In this document: piece by piece, positions 1-8,263 of the stretch
How the letters are laid out: every line of letters starts with the position of its first letter
Position numbering within the stretch: the first letter of the stretch is position 1
NCBI RefSeq assembly: GCF_022179185.1
Contig: NZ_BPQJ01000005.1
Location: 1 to 64,000 of the forward strand
From: Methylobacterium frigidaeris
GTDB taxonomy: Bacteria > Pseudomonadota > Alphaproteobacteria > Rhizobiales > Beijerinckiaceae
Length of the DNA stretch: 64,000 nt
Direction: 5' to 3'
Program-made: the position numbers and the translations under genes
The notes under the pieces: generated by a model
What the model saw: the letters and a program-made list of their open reading frames with translations, nothing else
The model's database searches: none
What the model was told of the DNA's origin: nothing

Positions 1-81
1 GCGCATCAGCGCCGGCGCCCGTTCGGGCTTGCCTGGCGCCTTCGAACGCGTCCGTCCGACGGTGCGGCGGTACAAGAGAAC

Positions 82-105
82 GCGACGCCTGCCCGCAGGC
101 GTCGC
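82..105 (-). terminator. Hairpin terminator after the AhpD-like gene
   Basis: An inverted repeat with arms of about 10-11 bases (GCGACGCCTG against CAGGCGTCGC) lies just past the stop codon of the minus-strand gene ending at 111. On the minus strand a T-rich stretch (GTTCTCTTGT) follows. This fits a factor-independent terminator, although the U tract is weak. The remaining bases 1-81 show no gene I can support. Confidence 0.6.
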
Positions 106-110
106 GCCCC

Positions 111-515
111 CTACACCTGGAACTCCCGGTCCACCGCCACCTGCATGCCGGTGACGAGCGCGTTGGTGTGGTTCGCCATCCCGATCACCGCCAGCAACTC
201 GCCGTACTGCGCGTCGGTCATGCCCTTGGACCGGGCGACGGCGGTATGGGAGTGGATGCAGTAGCTGCAGCCGTTGGCGGTCGAGACCGCAATGTAGATC
301 AGTTCCTTCGTCAGCGGATCGAGGGCGCCGTCGGCGGCCATCACCTGCTTCAGGTCGGCCCAGGTCCGCTCCAGGACCGTCGGCTGATTGGCGAGGGCAC
401 GCCAGAAATTGTTGATGAAGTCCGCGCGGCGCACCGCCCGGATGTCGTCGAACACCGCCTTGACGCGGGGATCGGCATCCGCCTCCGCGTCGGTCCAGAG
501 CCTCACGGTCGCCAT
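111..515 (-). CDS. Carboxymuconolactone decarboxylase / AhpD-like protein
   Basis: A 134-residue protein of the AhpD/CMD fold. The active-site signature is visible: a KELI glutamate followed by GCSYCIHSH, which supplies the CxxC pair and nearby histidine of the AhpD proton relay. Family members reduce peroxides through the CxxC or decarboxylate carboxymuconolactone, and a CxxC member is more likely an alkylhydroperoxidase-type antioxidant protein. An in-frame ATG lies 15 bases upstream at 530, but the sequence between the two starts is AGGAGG, an ideal ribosome site for the ATG at 515, so the shorter start is chosen. The protein is cytosolic, with no signal peptide. The exact substrate cannot be read from the sequence. 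Confidence 0.85.
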   Translation of the reverse strand: MATVRLWTDAEADADPRVKAVFDDIRAVRRADFINNFWRALANQPTVLERTWADLKQVMAADGALDPLTKELIYIAVSTANGCSYCIHSHTAVARSKGMTDAQYGELLAVIGMANHTNALVTGMQVAVDREFQV

Positions 516-573
516 CGGCGTCCTCCTCATGTCGGGAGGCGCATGATCCGGGACGCAGGCGCGGGCGTCGAGA

Positions 574-843
574 TCAGGAGCGGCGCTCGTTGCTGGCGAC
601 CGGACGGGTGCCGGCCTCGCGGTCGGCCTCGTGCATCACCTGCCGGCAGGCCGGGCTCAGCTTCGGCTTCTCCCGCCGCAGGCAGGCGGTGATTCCCGAG
701 ACGTTCGGGATCTCGCCGGCGCACAGGCGCCAGACGTCGGGCGTGCAGGCCGCGCGCTGAGCGCTGGTGCCTTCGGCGAAGGCCGGGCTCGCGCCGCAGA
801 GCGTCAGGGTGATCAGGCTGGTCCGGATGAACGACGTCCTCAT
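574..843 (-). CDS. Small secreted cysteine-rich protein (GLG1-type repeat)
   Basis: An 89-residue protein with an N-terminal signal peptide (about residues 1-22, ending ASPAFA). The mature part has four cysteines spaced as in the bacterial Cys-rich repeat related to Golgi GLG1: CTPDVWRLC, then C followed by LRREKPKLSPAC. It should fold with two disulfides in the periplasm or outside the cell. The start at 843 is preceded by GGGGAA. Its function is unknown; such small proteins are frequent in Methylobacterium and Bradyrhizobium-type genomes. It is transcribed in the same direction as the AhpD-like gene, 58 bases upstream of that gene's start, so the two may share a transcript. Confidence 0.75.
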   Translation of the reverse strand: MRTSFIRTSLITLTLCGASPAFAEGTSAQRAACTPDVWRLCAGEIPNVSGITACLRREKPKLSPACRQVMHEADREAGTRPVASNERRS

Positions 844-1234
844 GACAATTCCCCACAATGCGAGATCAGCATTCGGACATCGACGACTTGTGACGATCGG
901 CTTGATTGCTGTCATGCGCCGTCTCTCTGTCCACAAGTGAATTATGACCCACGGCCGATGGGGGTCAATCGCAAGTCGACGAGAGATGAGCTGATGTCCC
1001 GTTGCAGCGTGTGCTGGAGCACGCAGGCCCTCGACATGGCACCGGACCACAGGTGCGACGGCACACGAGTGGAAGGGCGTGCGCTCGAGGGGATCGATTG
1101 AGGAACGATTGAACGGCGGCCGGAACTTGAAGCCGGCACTGGGGGGCCGCGAGACGGGTCCGGTGCCGGTGCGCCCCGGCCGAGCGAGCGCCGGCCGGGG
1201 ACGGTGTGCGGGAGGTCGGCGCGGGAGGGCCGCC
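844..1234. other. Intergenic region, no gene supported
   Basis: This 391-base stretch contains only frames overlapping in unlikely phase. Bases 844-960 hold the upstream region of the Cys-rich protein and are less GC-rich than their surroundings. The other end holds the hydantoinase terminator. No RNA gene is recognised. Confidence 0.5.
1174..1200 (-). terminator. GC-rich hairpin downstream of hydantoinase gene
   Basis: A stem of 9 bases (CCCCGGCCG with CGGCCGGGG) and a 9-base loop lies 35 bases past the stop of the amidohydrolase. No U tract follows, so it may stabilise the 3' end or act with Rho rather than terminate by itself. Confidence 0.45.
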
Positions 1235-2734
1235 TCAGCCCCGCCTGGCCGCGGCGTCGAACCCGTCCGGCACGCGGCCCGAGGGCGTCGCGAGCGCGTA
1301 GGGGCCGCGGGCGAGGAAGCGCCCGGAGCCCGGCTCGGCCAGGACCTGGCCGTCGCGCACCGCGACCTCGCCACGCCGGATCGTCGTCACGGGCACGCCC
1401 TTGAGGCGCATCCCCTCCCAGGGGGTGTAGTCGATGGCGTGGTGCAGGTCGGCGTTGGTGAGGACCCGCTCGGCATCCGGGTTCCACAGCACCAGGTCGG
1501 CATCGGCCCCCGGCGCCAGCGTGCCTTTGCGGCCGGCGAGGCCGAACAGGCGGGCAGCGTTGGTCGAGGTCAGGCGCACGAAGGTCGGCAGGTCGATGCG
1601 GCCCGCCGAGACGCCCTCGGAGAACAGCACCGGCAGGCGGGTCTCGATCCCCGGCACACCGTTCGGGATGGCGTTGAAGGCCGGCATCCCGTCGGGCCGG
1701 GCCTCGGCCCCGCCCTGGCCGTAGCCGCTGCTGCCCGGATCGCGCTTGGCGGTGGCGAAGGAGAAGCCGCAATGGTCGGAGGAGACCACGTCGAGGGTGC
1801 CCTCGCGGATGCGGGCCCAGATCCGTTCCGATTCGCCCGGCGCCCGGAGAGCCGGTGAGCACACCACCTTGGCGCCCTCGAAGTTCGGCTTGGCGAGGTC
1901 GTCGGTGGAGAGGGTCAGGTATTGCGGGCAGGTCTCGCCCCAGACCTTGACGCCCCGGGCGCGGGCCCGGGCGATCTCCTCGGCCGCCTCGTCGCAGGAG
2001 ACGTGGAAGACCTGGATCGGCTGGTCAACGAGTTCGGCGAGCGCGATGGCGCGGTGCGTCGCCTCGCGCTCGACCACCGGCGGCCGGGCCCAGGCGTGCT
2101 GGAGCGGGTCGGTGAGGCCGGCCTCCAGCAGGGCGCGGATGCGCCAGCCGATGGCGTCGTAATTCTCGCAATGCACCGTCACGAACGCGCCCAGCCGCCG
2201 TGCGGTCGCCAGCACCTCCAGGAACTGGCCGTCGGTGAGGCGCAGGGGATCGTAGGTCAGGAAGACCTTGAGGCTGCGGATGCCGCGGGCGACCAGCGCC
2301 GGCACCTCCCGCTCCAGCACGTCGGGCGTCGGGTCGGTGATGATCTGGTGGAAGCTGTAATCGGCGCGCGAGGCCCTGGCACGGGCCTCGTAATCGGTCG
2401 CCGTGGCGGCGATCGGGTGCCCCTTCCATTGCGGCACGAAGCAGATGAACGAAGTGGTGCCTCCGGCGAGCGCCGCGGCCGAGCCGCTGGCAAAGCTCTC
2501 CTCCTGCACGCCGCCGCCCTCGGAGGGCTCCTCGATGTGGCAATGTGGGTCGAGGCCGCCGGGCGTGACGACGAGGCCCTTGGCGTCGATCTCGTCGCGG
2601 CCGCGCCGCAGACCCCGGCCGACCGCCGCGATCATCCCATCGCGCACGCCGAGATCGCCCTCGAACACTTCTGCCGGGCCGGCGAGCGTCGCACCGCGCA
2701 CCACCAGGTCGTAGTCGAAATCGTGGCTCGGCAT
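1235..2734 (-). CDS. Dihydropyrimidinase / D-hydantoinase family amidohydrolase
   Basis: A 499-residue cyclic amidohydrolase. The binuclear metal site is complete: H64 and H66 in DPHCHIEEP, the carbamylated lysine K156 in SLKVFLTYD, H188 in HCEN, H244 in VFHVSC and D320 in SSDHCGF. The C-terminal HHAIDYTPWEGM stretch is typical of dihydropyrimidinases and hydantoinases rather than dihydroorotases. It should open a cyclic amide such as a dihydropyrimidine or a 5-substituted hydantoin in the cytosol. The start at 2734 has GGGAGGAG upstream; the open frame continues far beyond it without meaning. No carbamoylase or permease lies next to it, so the substrate is undetermined. The divergent neighbour is an exported metallohydrolase. 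Confidence 0.88.
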   Translation of the reverse strand: MPSHDFDYDLVVRGATLAGPAEVFEGDLGVRDGMIAAVGRGLRRGRDEIDAKGLVVTPGGLDPHCHIEEPSEGGGVQEESFASGSAAALAGGTTSFICFVPQWKGHPIAATATDYEARARASRADYSFHQIITDPTPDVLEREVPALVARGIRSLKVFLTYDPLRLTDGQFLEVLATARRLGAFVTVHCENYDAIGWRIRALLEAGLTDPLQHAWARPPVVEREATHRAIALAELVDQPIQVFHVSCDEAAEEIARARARGVKVWGETCPQYLTLSTDDLAKPNFEGAKVVCSPALRAPGESERIWARIREGTLDVVSSDHCGFSFATAKRDPGSSGYGQGGAEARPDGMPAFNAIPNGVPGIETRLPVLFSEGVSAGRIDLPTFVRLTSTNAARLFGLAGRKGTLAPGADADLVLWNPDAERVLTNADLHHAIDYTPWEGMRLKGVPVTTIRRGEVAVRDGQVLAEPGSGRFLARGPYALATPSGRVPDGFDAAARRG

Positions 2735-2903
2735 CGCGGCTCCTCCCTCGTTGCGAGGGGTGTAGGAACCGCCCGGGAACACTGTCAATTCCGGTACCGG
2801 CCGCGATCGGCCCAGGTGCCGGGGGTCTGAGCAGGAGGCCCGCAATTCGAGCGGGGATACCGGGATCGTGCTCGCGCGGGGGGCAGCTGCCCCTGGGATG
2901 GGT

Positions 2904-2932
2904 TTGACAAGATTTCCCGGCCGGCGGACAAA
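2904..2932 (+). promoter_or_regulatory. Putative sigma-70 promoter of the exported hydrolase
   Basis: A perfect TTGACA (2904-2909) is followed 17 bases later by GACAAA (2927-2932), a weak -10. It lies about 100 bases before the ATG at 3035, in the divergent region between the amidohydrolase and the metallohydrolase. Confidence 0.4.
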
Positions 2933-3034
2933 GACGGCACCGCAGAGGTTCCGGCCGCGTTCGAGCCGACGGGGATCCCGCCGGCTCGAACGCGCGCATA
3001 AAGGCGCCCGCGGCACAGCGTGGAGGAACCCTCG

Positions 3035-4018
3035 ATGACGATTCGGTTGGATGCCCCGAACCGGCGCGGACTGATGCTCGGCGCGGCCGCCGCCGCAGTG
3101 ACGGCCGGGCTGCCGGGAGCGGCCGGCGCCAAGGCGCCGATGCTGCGCAGCCAAAGCCCCTATTACTATCGCTTCACCCTCGGCGACGCCGAGGCGACGA
3201 TGGTCTCCGACGGCACCCTGCCGCTCGGCGATCCCCACGCCAACTTCCTCGGCCTCACCCCCGCCGAGATGGACGCGCAGCTCAACTCCAACTTCCTGCC
3301 GCTCTCGAACGCGGTGCTGGAGCAGAACATCCTGATCCTCAACACCGGCAGCAAGCTGGTGCTGTTCGATACCGGCATGGGCTCGCTCAAGCTGTTCGGG
3401 CCGACCACCGGCAAGCTGCTGACCACGATGCGCCAGGCCGGCATCGACCCGAAGGACATCGACGCCGTGGTGATGAGCCACGCCCATGTCGACCATTGCG
3501 GCGGCTGCGTCGCCGACGACGGCACGCCGCACTTCCCCAACGCCCAGTACTACATCTCCCAGGCCGACTTCGATTACTGGACCGATCCGGCCAAGGTGCC
3601 GGCCTCGTTCGGCGCCTTCCTCGATACGGCACGCAAGAACCTGCTGCCGATCCGCGACCGGCTGGTGTTCGTGAAGGACGGCCAGGAATTCCTGCCCGGC
3701 ATCCAGGCCCTGGCGGCCCCAGGCCACAGCGTCGGCCACATGATCTTCATGATCACCTCGGGCAAGGACAGCCTCTGCTACCTCGGCGACCTGACGCACC
3801 ACCCGGTGCTGCTGATGGAGAAGCCGCTCACCGAATTCGCCTACGACACCGATCCGAAGCAATCGGCCCAGACGCGGCTCAGGATGCTGACCATGCTGGC
3901 GAAGAACCGTATCCCGGTGCTGGCCTACCACTTCGCCTGGCCGGGCATCGGCCACGTCGCGGATAACGGGCAGGGCGGGTTCCGGTACTATCCGCAGGCG
4001 ATGAAGATGGAGCTGTAA
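3035..4018 (+). CDS. Exported MBL-fold metallo-hydrolase
   Basis: A 327-residue metallo-beta-lactamase-fold protein. An N-terminal twin-arginine-like signal (NRRGLMLG, then an Ala-rich hydrophobic run to about residue 31) suggests export of the folded, metal-loaded enzyme. The zinc motif HxHxDH is present as HAHVDH (H149, H151, D153, H154), followed by PGHSVGH, YLGDLTHH and a late YHFAWPG histidine. This arrangement is typical of the lactonase/hydrolase branch, not the classical antibiotic beta-lactamases. A GTG at 3020 is in frame, but GGAGGA at 3022-3027 is correctly spaced for the ATG at 3035. The substrate is unknown. Confidence 0.85.
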   Translation: MTIRLDAPNRRGLMLGAAAAAVTAGLPGAAGAKAPMLRSQSPYYYRFTLGDAEATMVSDGTLPLGDPHANFLGLTPAEMDAQLNSNFLPLSNAVLEQNILILNTGSKLVLFDTGMGSLKLFGPTTGKLLTTMRQAGIDPKDIDAVVMSHAHVDHCGGCVADDGTPHFPNAQYYISQADFDYWTDPAKVPASFGAFLDTARKNLLPIRDRLVFVKDGQEFLPGIQALAAPGHSVGHMIFMITSGKDSLCYLGDLTHHPVLLMEKPLTEFAYDTDPKQSAQTRLRMLTMLAKNRIPVLAYHFAWPGIGHVADNGQGGFRYYPQAMKMEL

Positions 4019-4027
4019 GGAGGTGCG

Positions 4028-4051
4028 GCCGGCGCGGTGAAACGCGCCGGC
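4028..4051 (+). terminator. Hairpin terminator after MBL-fold gene
   Basis: A 9-base stem (GCCGGCGCG with CGCGCCGGC) and a 6-base loop begins 10 bases after the stop codon. No clear U run follows. Bases 4052-4156 contain nothing else recognised. Confidence 0.5.
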
Positions 4052-4156
4052 TCATCCCGTCAACGGCTCCGGCCGCACGACGCTCGCGGGGCCGGTGCGG
4101 TCGACGATCCAGATCGTGTGAGGGCGTGAACCTGCTTTAGACAGGACGGGCGCGCC

Positions 4157-4810
4157 TCACCCCGCCTTGGGCCGCGGCCCATACGACTTGAACCGCTCCA
4201 TCGCCTCCGCCACCTCGGCCTCGCTCAGGATGTGCGGCCGGCCGACCTGAAGCGCCACGGCGTATTGGCGGCACAGGGTCTCGAGCTCGACCGCGAGCCA
4301 CAGGGCCTTCGCGAGGCTCGGCCCGGTGGCGATCATGCCGTGATTGGCGAGCAGGCAGCAGGTGCGGTCCTCGAGCGCCTCCAGCGCCCGCTGCGACAGG
4401 TCCTCGGTGCCGAACAGGGCGTAGCCGCCGCAGCGTACGGTCGGCCCGCCGGCGGCGGCGATCATGTAATGCGCCGCCGGGATGTCCTTCCGGCACATCG
4501 CGAAGGCGGTGCAGTAGGTCGGGTGGGCGTGCACGATGGCCGCGACATCGGGGCGGGCCCGCAGGATGTCGCGGTGGAAGCGCCACTCCGAGGAGGGCGT
4601 CAGGGCGTGGTCGGCCCGGCCGTCCATGGTCATCGGCACGATGTCGTCGGGCGTCATCTGCTCGTAGGGGAGCCCGGAGGGGGTGATGAGCAGGCCGTCG
4701 CCGAACCGCACCGAGACATTGCCGGAGGTGCCCTGGTTCAGGCCCTGCTCGGCCATGCTGCGGCAGGTCGCGACGATCTCCTCGCGCAACGTCGCCTCGG
4801 TCTCAGCCAT
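4157..4810 (-). CDS. Class II aldolase/adducin family protein
   Basis: A 217-residue protein of the L-fuculose-phosphate aldolase family. The phosphate-binding GTSGN motif (27-31), the catalytic glutamate in SSEWRFH (E75) and the zinc histidines H94 and H96 (HAHP) plus H157 (NHGM) are all present. It should cleave or form a sugar-phosphate or hydroxy-keto acid carbon-carbon bond using zinc in the cytosol. It is the last gene of a four-gene operon: its start overlaps the end of the transporter gene by 8 bases, implying translational coupling. The substrate is not predictable. Confidence 0.85.
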   Translation of the reverse strand: MAETEATLREEIVATCRSMAEQGLNQGTSGNVSVRFGDGLLITPSGLPYEQMTPDDIVPMTMDGRADHALTPSSEWRFHRDILRARPDVAAIVHAHPTYCTAFAMCRKDIPAAHYMIAAAGGPTVRCGGYALFGTEDLSQRALEALEDRTCCLLANHGMIATGPSLAKALWLAVELETLCRQYAVALQVGRPHILSEAEVAEAMERFKSYGPRPKAG

Positions 4811-6164
4811 TCCGCGCCTCCGCCGGTGTCTCGGCTCCCTGCCGTGCCGTGGCGTCCTCGGCCATAGCCTCCTGCCGGCGCCCGAGCCAGAGACCATTAG
4901 CGAGCCAGGCGAGCGACAAGGGCACCGCCAGGACCGAGAGGGCCGTGGCGCTCATCCCCAGCCACCCCACGAGGCCGTAGGACCAGGCGCCGACCTGGTC
5001 GCCGAGGCGGTACACCACCGTGTCGATGAAGGCCTTGGCCTTGTAGCGATCCTCCCGCGGCAGCACGGTGAACAGCACCTCGCGCACCGGCCGGGCGATG
5101 GCGAAGTTGCCGGCCCGGCGCAGCACACCGAACACCACCACGCTGGCGATGGTGGGCGCCACCGCGAGCAGCCCGAAGCCGAGCGCGCTGACGAGCGGCA
5201 GGATCGCCAGGGTGAGCCCGACGCCGAGCCGGCGCACGATCCGCCCGGTGAGGAAGAGCTGGACGCCCAGCGTCAGCACGTTCACCGCGAGGTCGACGCT
5301 GGCGAAGAACGCCGTCTGCGACCCGCGGTCGGGGAAGCTGCGCTTCGCGATGCCGGCCTGCTCGAAGTACAGGAAGGTCGAGGTGATCGAGAACAGCAGC
5401 AGGAACAGGCAGATGCCGAGCAGGTAGGGCGAGCCGAGCACCCGGCTGATGCCGGCGAACGGGCTGCCGCCGATCGCCTGCGTCGCCGCTCCCGGCTCGC
5501 GCGACAGCGCGTCGGAGATCCGGGAGAGGCCGCGCATGCTCATGACGGCGACTTCGAGGAGCGCGGCCGCGGCGAGGAGCAGGAAGGGCGTCGGCACGTC
5601 CCGGGCCAGCACCGCCGTGAAGGCCGAGCCGGTGATGGCGCCGAGCGTCGCGCCCGCCGCGATGAAGCCGAACAGCCTTTTGCCCTGCTCGGTGTCGAAG
5701 ACGTCGACGATCGTCGCCCAGAAGATCGAGACCACGAACAGGTTGAAGATCGACAGCCAGACGAAGAACACCCGGCCGATCCACACCGCCTCCTCGGGCC
5801 CGCTGCGGTAGAGGATCACCGCGAAGATCAGGATGTTGGCGGCGAAGAAGCGGTAGGTGATCGGGATGAAGCGGGCCCGCGGCAGCTTGCGCACCAGCCA
5901 GCCGAACGGCACGTTGAGCACCAGCATGCCGATCAGCGTGGCGGTGAAGAGCCAGGGCAGGTTCTCGAGCCCGCCGGCCAGCCCCATCTGGTCGCGGATC
6001 GGCCGCATCACGTAGTAGGACGAGAGCAGCGCGAAGATGTAGAGCCACGCCCAGCCCAGCGCCGGTACCTCCTCGGGCCGCACGTCGGTGAGCCGGCGCA
6101 GCCAGGCCGGCACCTTCAGGCCGGTCTGCGCCGCCTGCGCGGCGGCGCCCGGGTAGGGGCTCAT
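4803..6164 (-). CDS. NTP/NDP exchange (ATP:ADP antiporter)-like 12-TM transporter
   Basis: A 453-residue integral membrane protein with about 12 hydrophobic segments. The MRPIRDQMG motif after the first helix, followed by LPWLFTATLIGMLVLNVPFGW, resembles bacterial proteins annotated as NTP/NDP exchange transporters of the ADP/ATP-translocase (Tlc) or related MFS group. In obligate intracellular bacteria, family members exchange nucleotides across the inner membrane; in free-living proteobacteria the substrate is generally unproven. The ATG overlaps the TGA of the upstream oxidoreductase (ATGA), and its own end overlaps the aldolase start. It therefore belongs to one tightly coupled operon with two exported dinucleotide-dependent enzymes. 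A general MFS carrier is the alternative. Confidence 0.75.
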   Translation of the reverse strand: MSPYPGAAAQAAQTGLKVPAWLRRLTDVRPEEVPALGWAWLYIFALLSSYYVMRPIRDQMGLAGGLENLPWLFTATLIGMLVLNVPFGWLVRKLPRARFIPITYRFFAANILIFAVILYRSGPEEAVWIGRVFFVWLSIFNLFVVSIFWATIVDVFDTEQGKRLFGFIAAGATLGAITGSAFTAVLARDVPTPFLLLAAAALLEVAVMSMRGLSRISDALSREPGAATQAIGGSPFAGISRVLGSPYLLGICLFLLLFSITSTFLYFEQAGIAKRSFPDRGSQTAFFASVDLAVNVLTLGVQLFLTGRIVRRLGVGLTLAILPLVSALGFGLLAVAPTIASVVVFGVLRRAGNFAIARPVREVLFTVLPREDRYKAKAFIDTVVYRLGDQVGAWSYGLVGWLGMSATALSVLAVPLSLAWLANGLWLGRRQEAMAEDATARQGAETPAEARNG

Positions 6165-6889
6165 TCGGCGACCCCGAAGGCCTTGCGCGCGTCCGGCGCC
6201 GTGGCATCGTGGCCGAAGCCGGGGCTGCCCATCTGGAACTTCCTCGCGGCGTCGAGGCCGCCGACCACCACCGGCTCGAAGCCGGCGTCGCGCACGAGCA
6301 TCGCCGCGACCCCGAGGGCCTGCCGGTCGTCGCCGGCGATCGGCACCGCCATCGGGGCGCCGCTGCGATGCGCGTTCTGGGCGAAGAGGCGGTAATTCGC
6401 GGCGTTGAAGGCCCGCACCAGCCGGGCGCCGGCTAGGTACTTGGCCGAGGTGGCGCCGATGCCGGCGCTCTCGGCCTCCGCCGCCAGCTCGCCGTCCCGC
6501 GCCCTGGTGGCGTTGCCGGCGTCGAGCACGACCTTGTCCTTCAGGAGCCCGCGATAGGCCTGTCCGATCTCCGGATAGGCCTTGTACGGCACCGCGATCA
6601 GCACCGCGTCGCCGAAGGCGAGGGCCTGCTCGACGGAGCCGGCCCTGGCGAGCGGTCCCAGCTTCTCGACGAGGGGCTTCAGCTCCTCCGGATGGCGCGA
6701 GGCGAACATCACCGGATGGCCGGCCTTGACCCACAGGCCCCCGATGGTGCCGCCGATATTACCGCCGCCGATCACCGCGATCGGGATCTTCGCGTCCTGC
6801 GCCAAGGCATCCCGCGTGAAGGCGGGGCCGGCGGCAAGCGCCAGGGCGAAGAGTCCGGCGCGCAGCAGCGTGCGGCGATCACAGGCCAT
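6161..6889 (-). CDS. Exported NAD(P)-binding oxidoreductase (F420-reductase-like)
   Basis: A 242-residue protein. Residues 1-30 form a twin-arginine signal (DRRTLLRAG, then a hydrophobic run ending about ALA). A Rossmann fold follows with VIGGGNIGGTIG near residue 38 and ASRHPEEL, matching the NADPH-dependent F420 reductase/ProC-like dehydrogenase family. Later segments DAGNATRARDG and AFNAANYRLF fit the same family. A twin-arginine signal on a dinucleotide enzyme suggests export with cofactor bound, as is known for glucose-fructose oxidoreductase. The start overlaps the end of the aldo/keto reductase by 11 bases, and its end overlaps the transporter start by 4. The substrate is unknown. Confidence 0.8.
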   Translation of the reverse strand: MACDRRTLLRAGLFALALAAGPAFTRDALAQDAKIPIAVIGGGNIGGTIGGLWVKAGHPVMFASRHPEELKPLVEKLGPLARAGSVEQALAFGDAVLIAVPYKAYPEIGQAYRGLLKDKVVLDAGNATRARDGELAAEAESAGIGATSAKYLAGARLVRAFNAANYRLFAQNAHRSGAPMAVPIAGDDRQALGVAAMLVRDAGFEPVVVGGLDAARKFQMGSPGFGHDATAPDARKAFGVAE

Positions 6890-7799
6890 CGATGAACTCC
6901 TCCATCTTGCGGCGGGTGGCGGTGTCGGGCAGGCGGCCGCGTGCGGCGCCGAGGTTGTCCTCGACGTAGCGGACCTGCGCCGTGCCCGGCACCGGGCAGG
7001 TCACCGCCTCGTGCGACAGGACGTATTTGAGGAAGAATTGCGGCCAGGTCCTGCAGTCGAACTCTGCCGCCCAGGGCGGCAGCTCGCGGCCGCGCACCAG
7101 GTTGAACAGTCGCTCGCGGCCGAACGGCACGTTGACCATCACGGCGACGCCGCGGTCCTTCGCCAGCGGCAGGATGCGCTCGGCGGCCTGGCGGGCATCG
7201 ACGGCGTAATTGACCTGGATCACGTCGAGGGTCTCGGCCTTCATCAGGGCTTCGAGGTCGCCGTACTGCTTCTCGGCCCAGGTTGTGGCGCCGAGATAGC
7301 GGATGCGCTTCCGCTCCTTCAGCTCGCGCAGGAGCGGCAGCTGCGCCTCCGGGTCGATCAGGTTGTGGACTGCGATCAGGTCGATCCGGTCGGTGCCGAG
7401 GCGGCGGAAGGACTGCTCGATCTGCGCCTGCCCCGCCTCGCGCCCCCGCGCCGCCACCTTGCTGCACAGGAAGACCTTTTCGCGAAGCCGCGTCTCGGCG
7501 AGGATCCGGCCCAGCACCTCCTCGGCCCGGCCGTAATCGGGGGCGGTGTCGATCACGGTGCCGCCCGAGGCGACGAATGTCGCCACCGTCTCGCGCAGCG
7601 GGGCCATGGCCTCCGAATCCGGCGCCACGTCGTAGCGCCGCGAGGTGCCGATGCCGATCGCCGGCACCGTCTCGCCGGTCGAGGGGATCGGGCGGCGGAT
7701 CAGCCCGCGCTCTTCCGCGACGGACCGTCCCGGGAGGAGGCCCGCGGCCAAGGAGCCCGCCAGGGAGCCGGCCAGCATGGCGCGGCGGTGGAGCATCAT
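6879..7799 (-). CDS. Exported aldo/keto reductase
   Basis: A 306-residue TIM-barrel aldo/keto reductase preceded by a twin-arginine signal (HRRAMLAG, then two AGSL repeats, ending near VAEE). AKR landmarks are IDTAPDYG (catalytic Tyr with Asp), a lysine in FLCSKV, and IDLIAVHN (catalytic His). It should reduce aldehydes or ketones with NADPH. Two adjacent ATGs (7799 and 7796) are possible; GAGAGGA upstream fits either. It is the first gene of the four-gene operon running down to 4157. The signal peptide is encoded by two degenerate copies of a 12-base unit (7747-7770). Confidence 0.85.
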   Translation of the reverse strand: MMLHRRAMLAGSLAGSLAAGLLPGRSVAEERGLIRRPIPSTGETVPAIGIGTSRRYDVAPDSEAMAPLRETVATFVASGGTVIDTAPDYGRAEEVLGRILAETRLREKVFLCSKVAARGREAGQAQIEQSFRRLGTDRIDLIAVHNLIDPEAQLPLLRELKERKRIRYLGATTWAEKQYGDLEALMKAETLDVIQVNYAVDARQAAERILPLAKDRGVAVMVNVPFGRERLFNLVRGRELPPWAAEFDCRTWPQFFLKYVLSHEAVTCPVPGTAQVRYVEDNLGAARGRLPDTATRRKMEEFIDGL

Positions 7800-8050
7800 G
7801 CGGAATCCTCTCGGCTCGTCGATCGCCGGCGCAAGACTAGGGCGCGGCGGCGCGCCTGCCCACGCCGCACCCGCACACAAGCGCTTGAGGGAAAGCGGCT
7901 GCCCGTGATGGGATGGCCCCGGGGGACGATCCCGGCGCCTGGTCGACTCGCGGGGACGGAACCGCGAGGATCGGCGCCATCTCCGATCGCCGGCGCCTCA
8001 AGACGAGGTCGCCGGCGGGATCACGCACGCCCCGTCACGAGGAGCCCGTC

Positions 8051-8263
8051 TTGACCACGACCCAGGATACGAATCCCCCGAACGACATGCTGCCCTACCG
8101 CCTGATCACCGGTAAGGACGACGCCAGCTTCTGCCGCCGGATCTCGGAGGCGCTGGCGCTGGGCTACCGGCTGTACGGCTCGCCCTCCTGCACCTTCAAC
8201 GGCACGGACGTGATCGTGGCACAGGCGGTGGTCTGGCCGTCGGTCGTCAAGGACCGAGACTAG
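8051..8263 (+). CDS. DUF1737 domain protein
   Basis: A 70-residue protein whose core LPYRLITGKDDASFCRRI, then a GYRLYGSPS turn and VIVAQAVVWP, matches the small DUF1737 family, of unknown function. A TTG at 8051 is chosen because GAGGAG precedes it by 6 bases. An ATG at 8087 would give 58 residues beginning at the domain edge and cannot be excluded. The stop codon overlaps that of the convergent nucleotidyltransferase gene. Confidence 0.7.
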   Translation: MTTTQDTNPPNDMLPYRLITGKDDASFCRRISEALALGYRLYGSPSCTFNGTDVIVAQAVVWPSVVKDRD

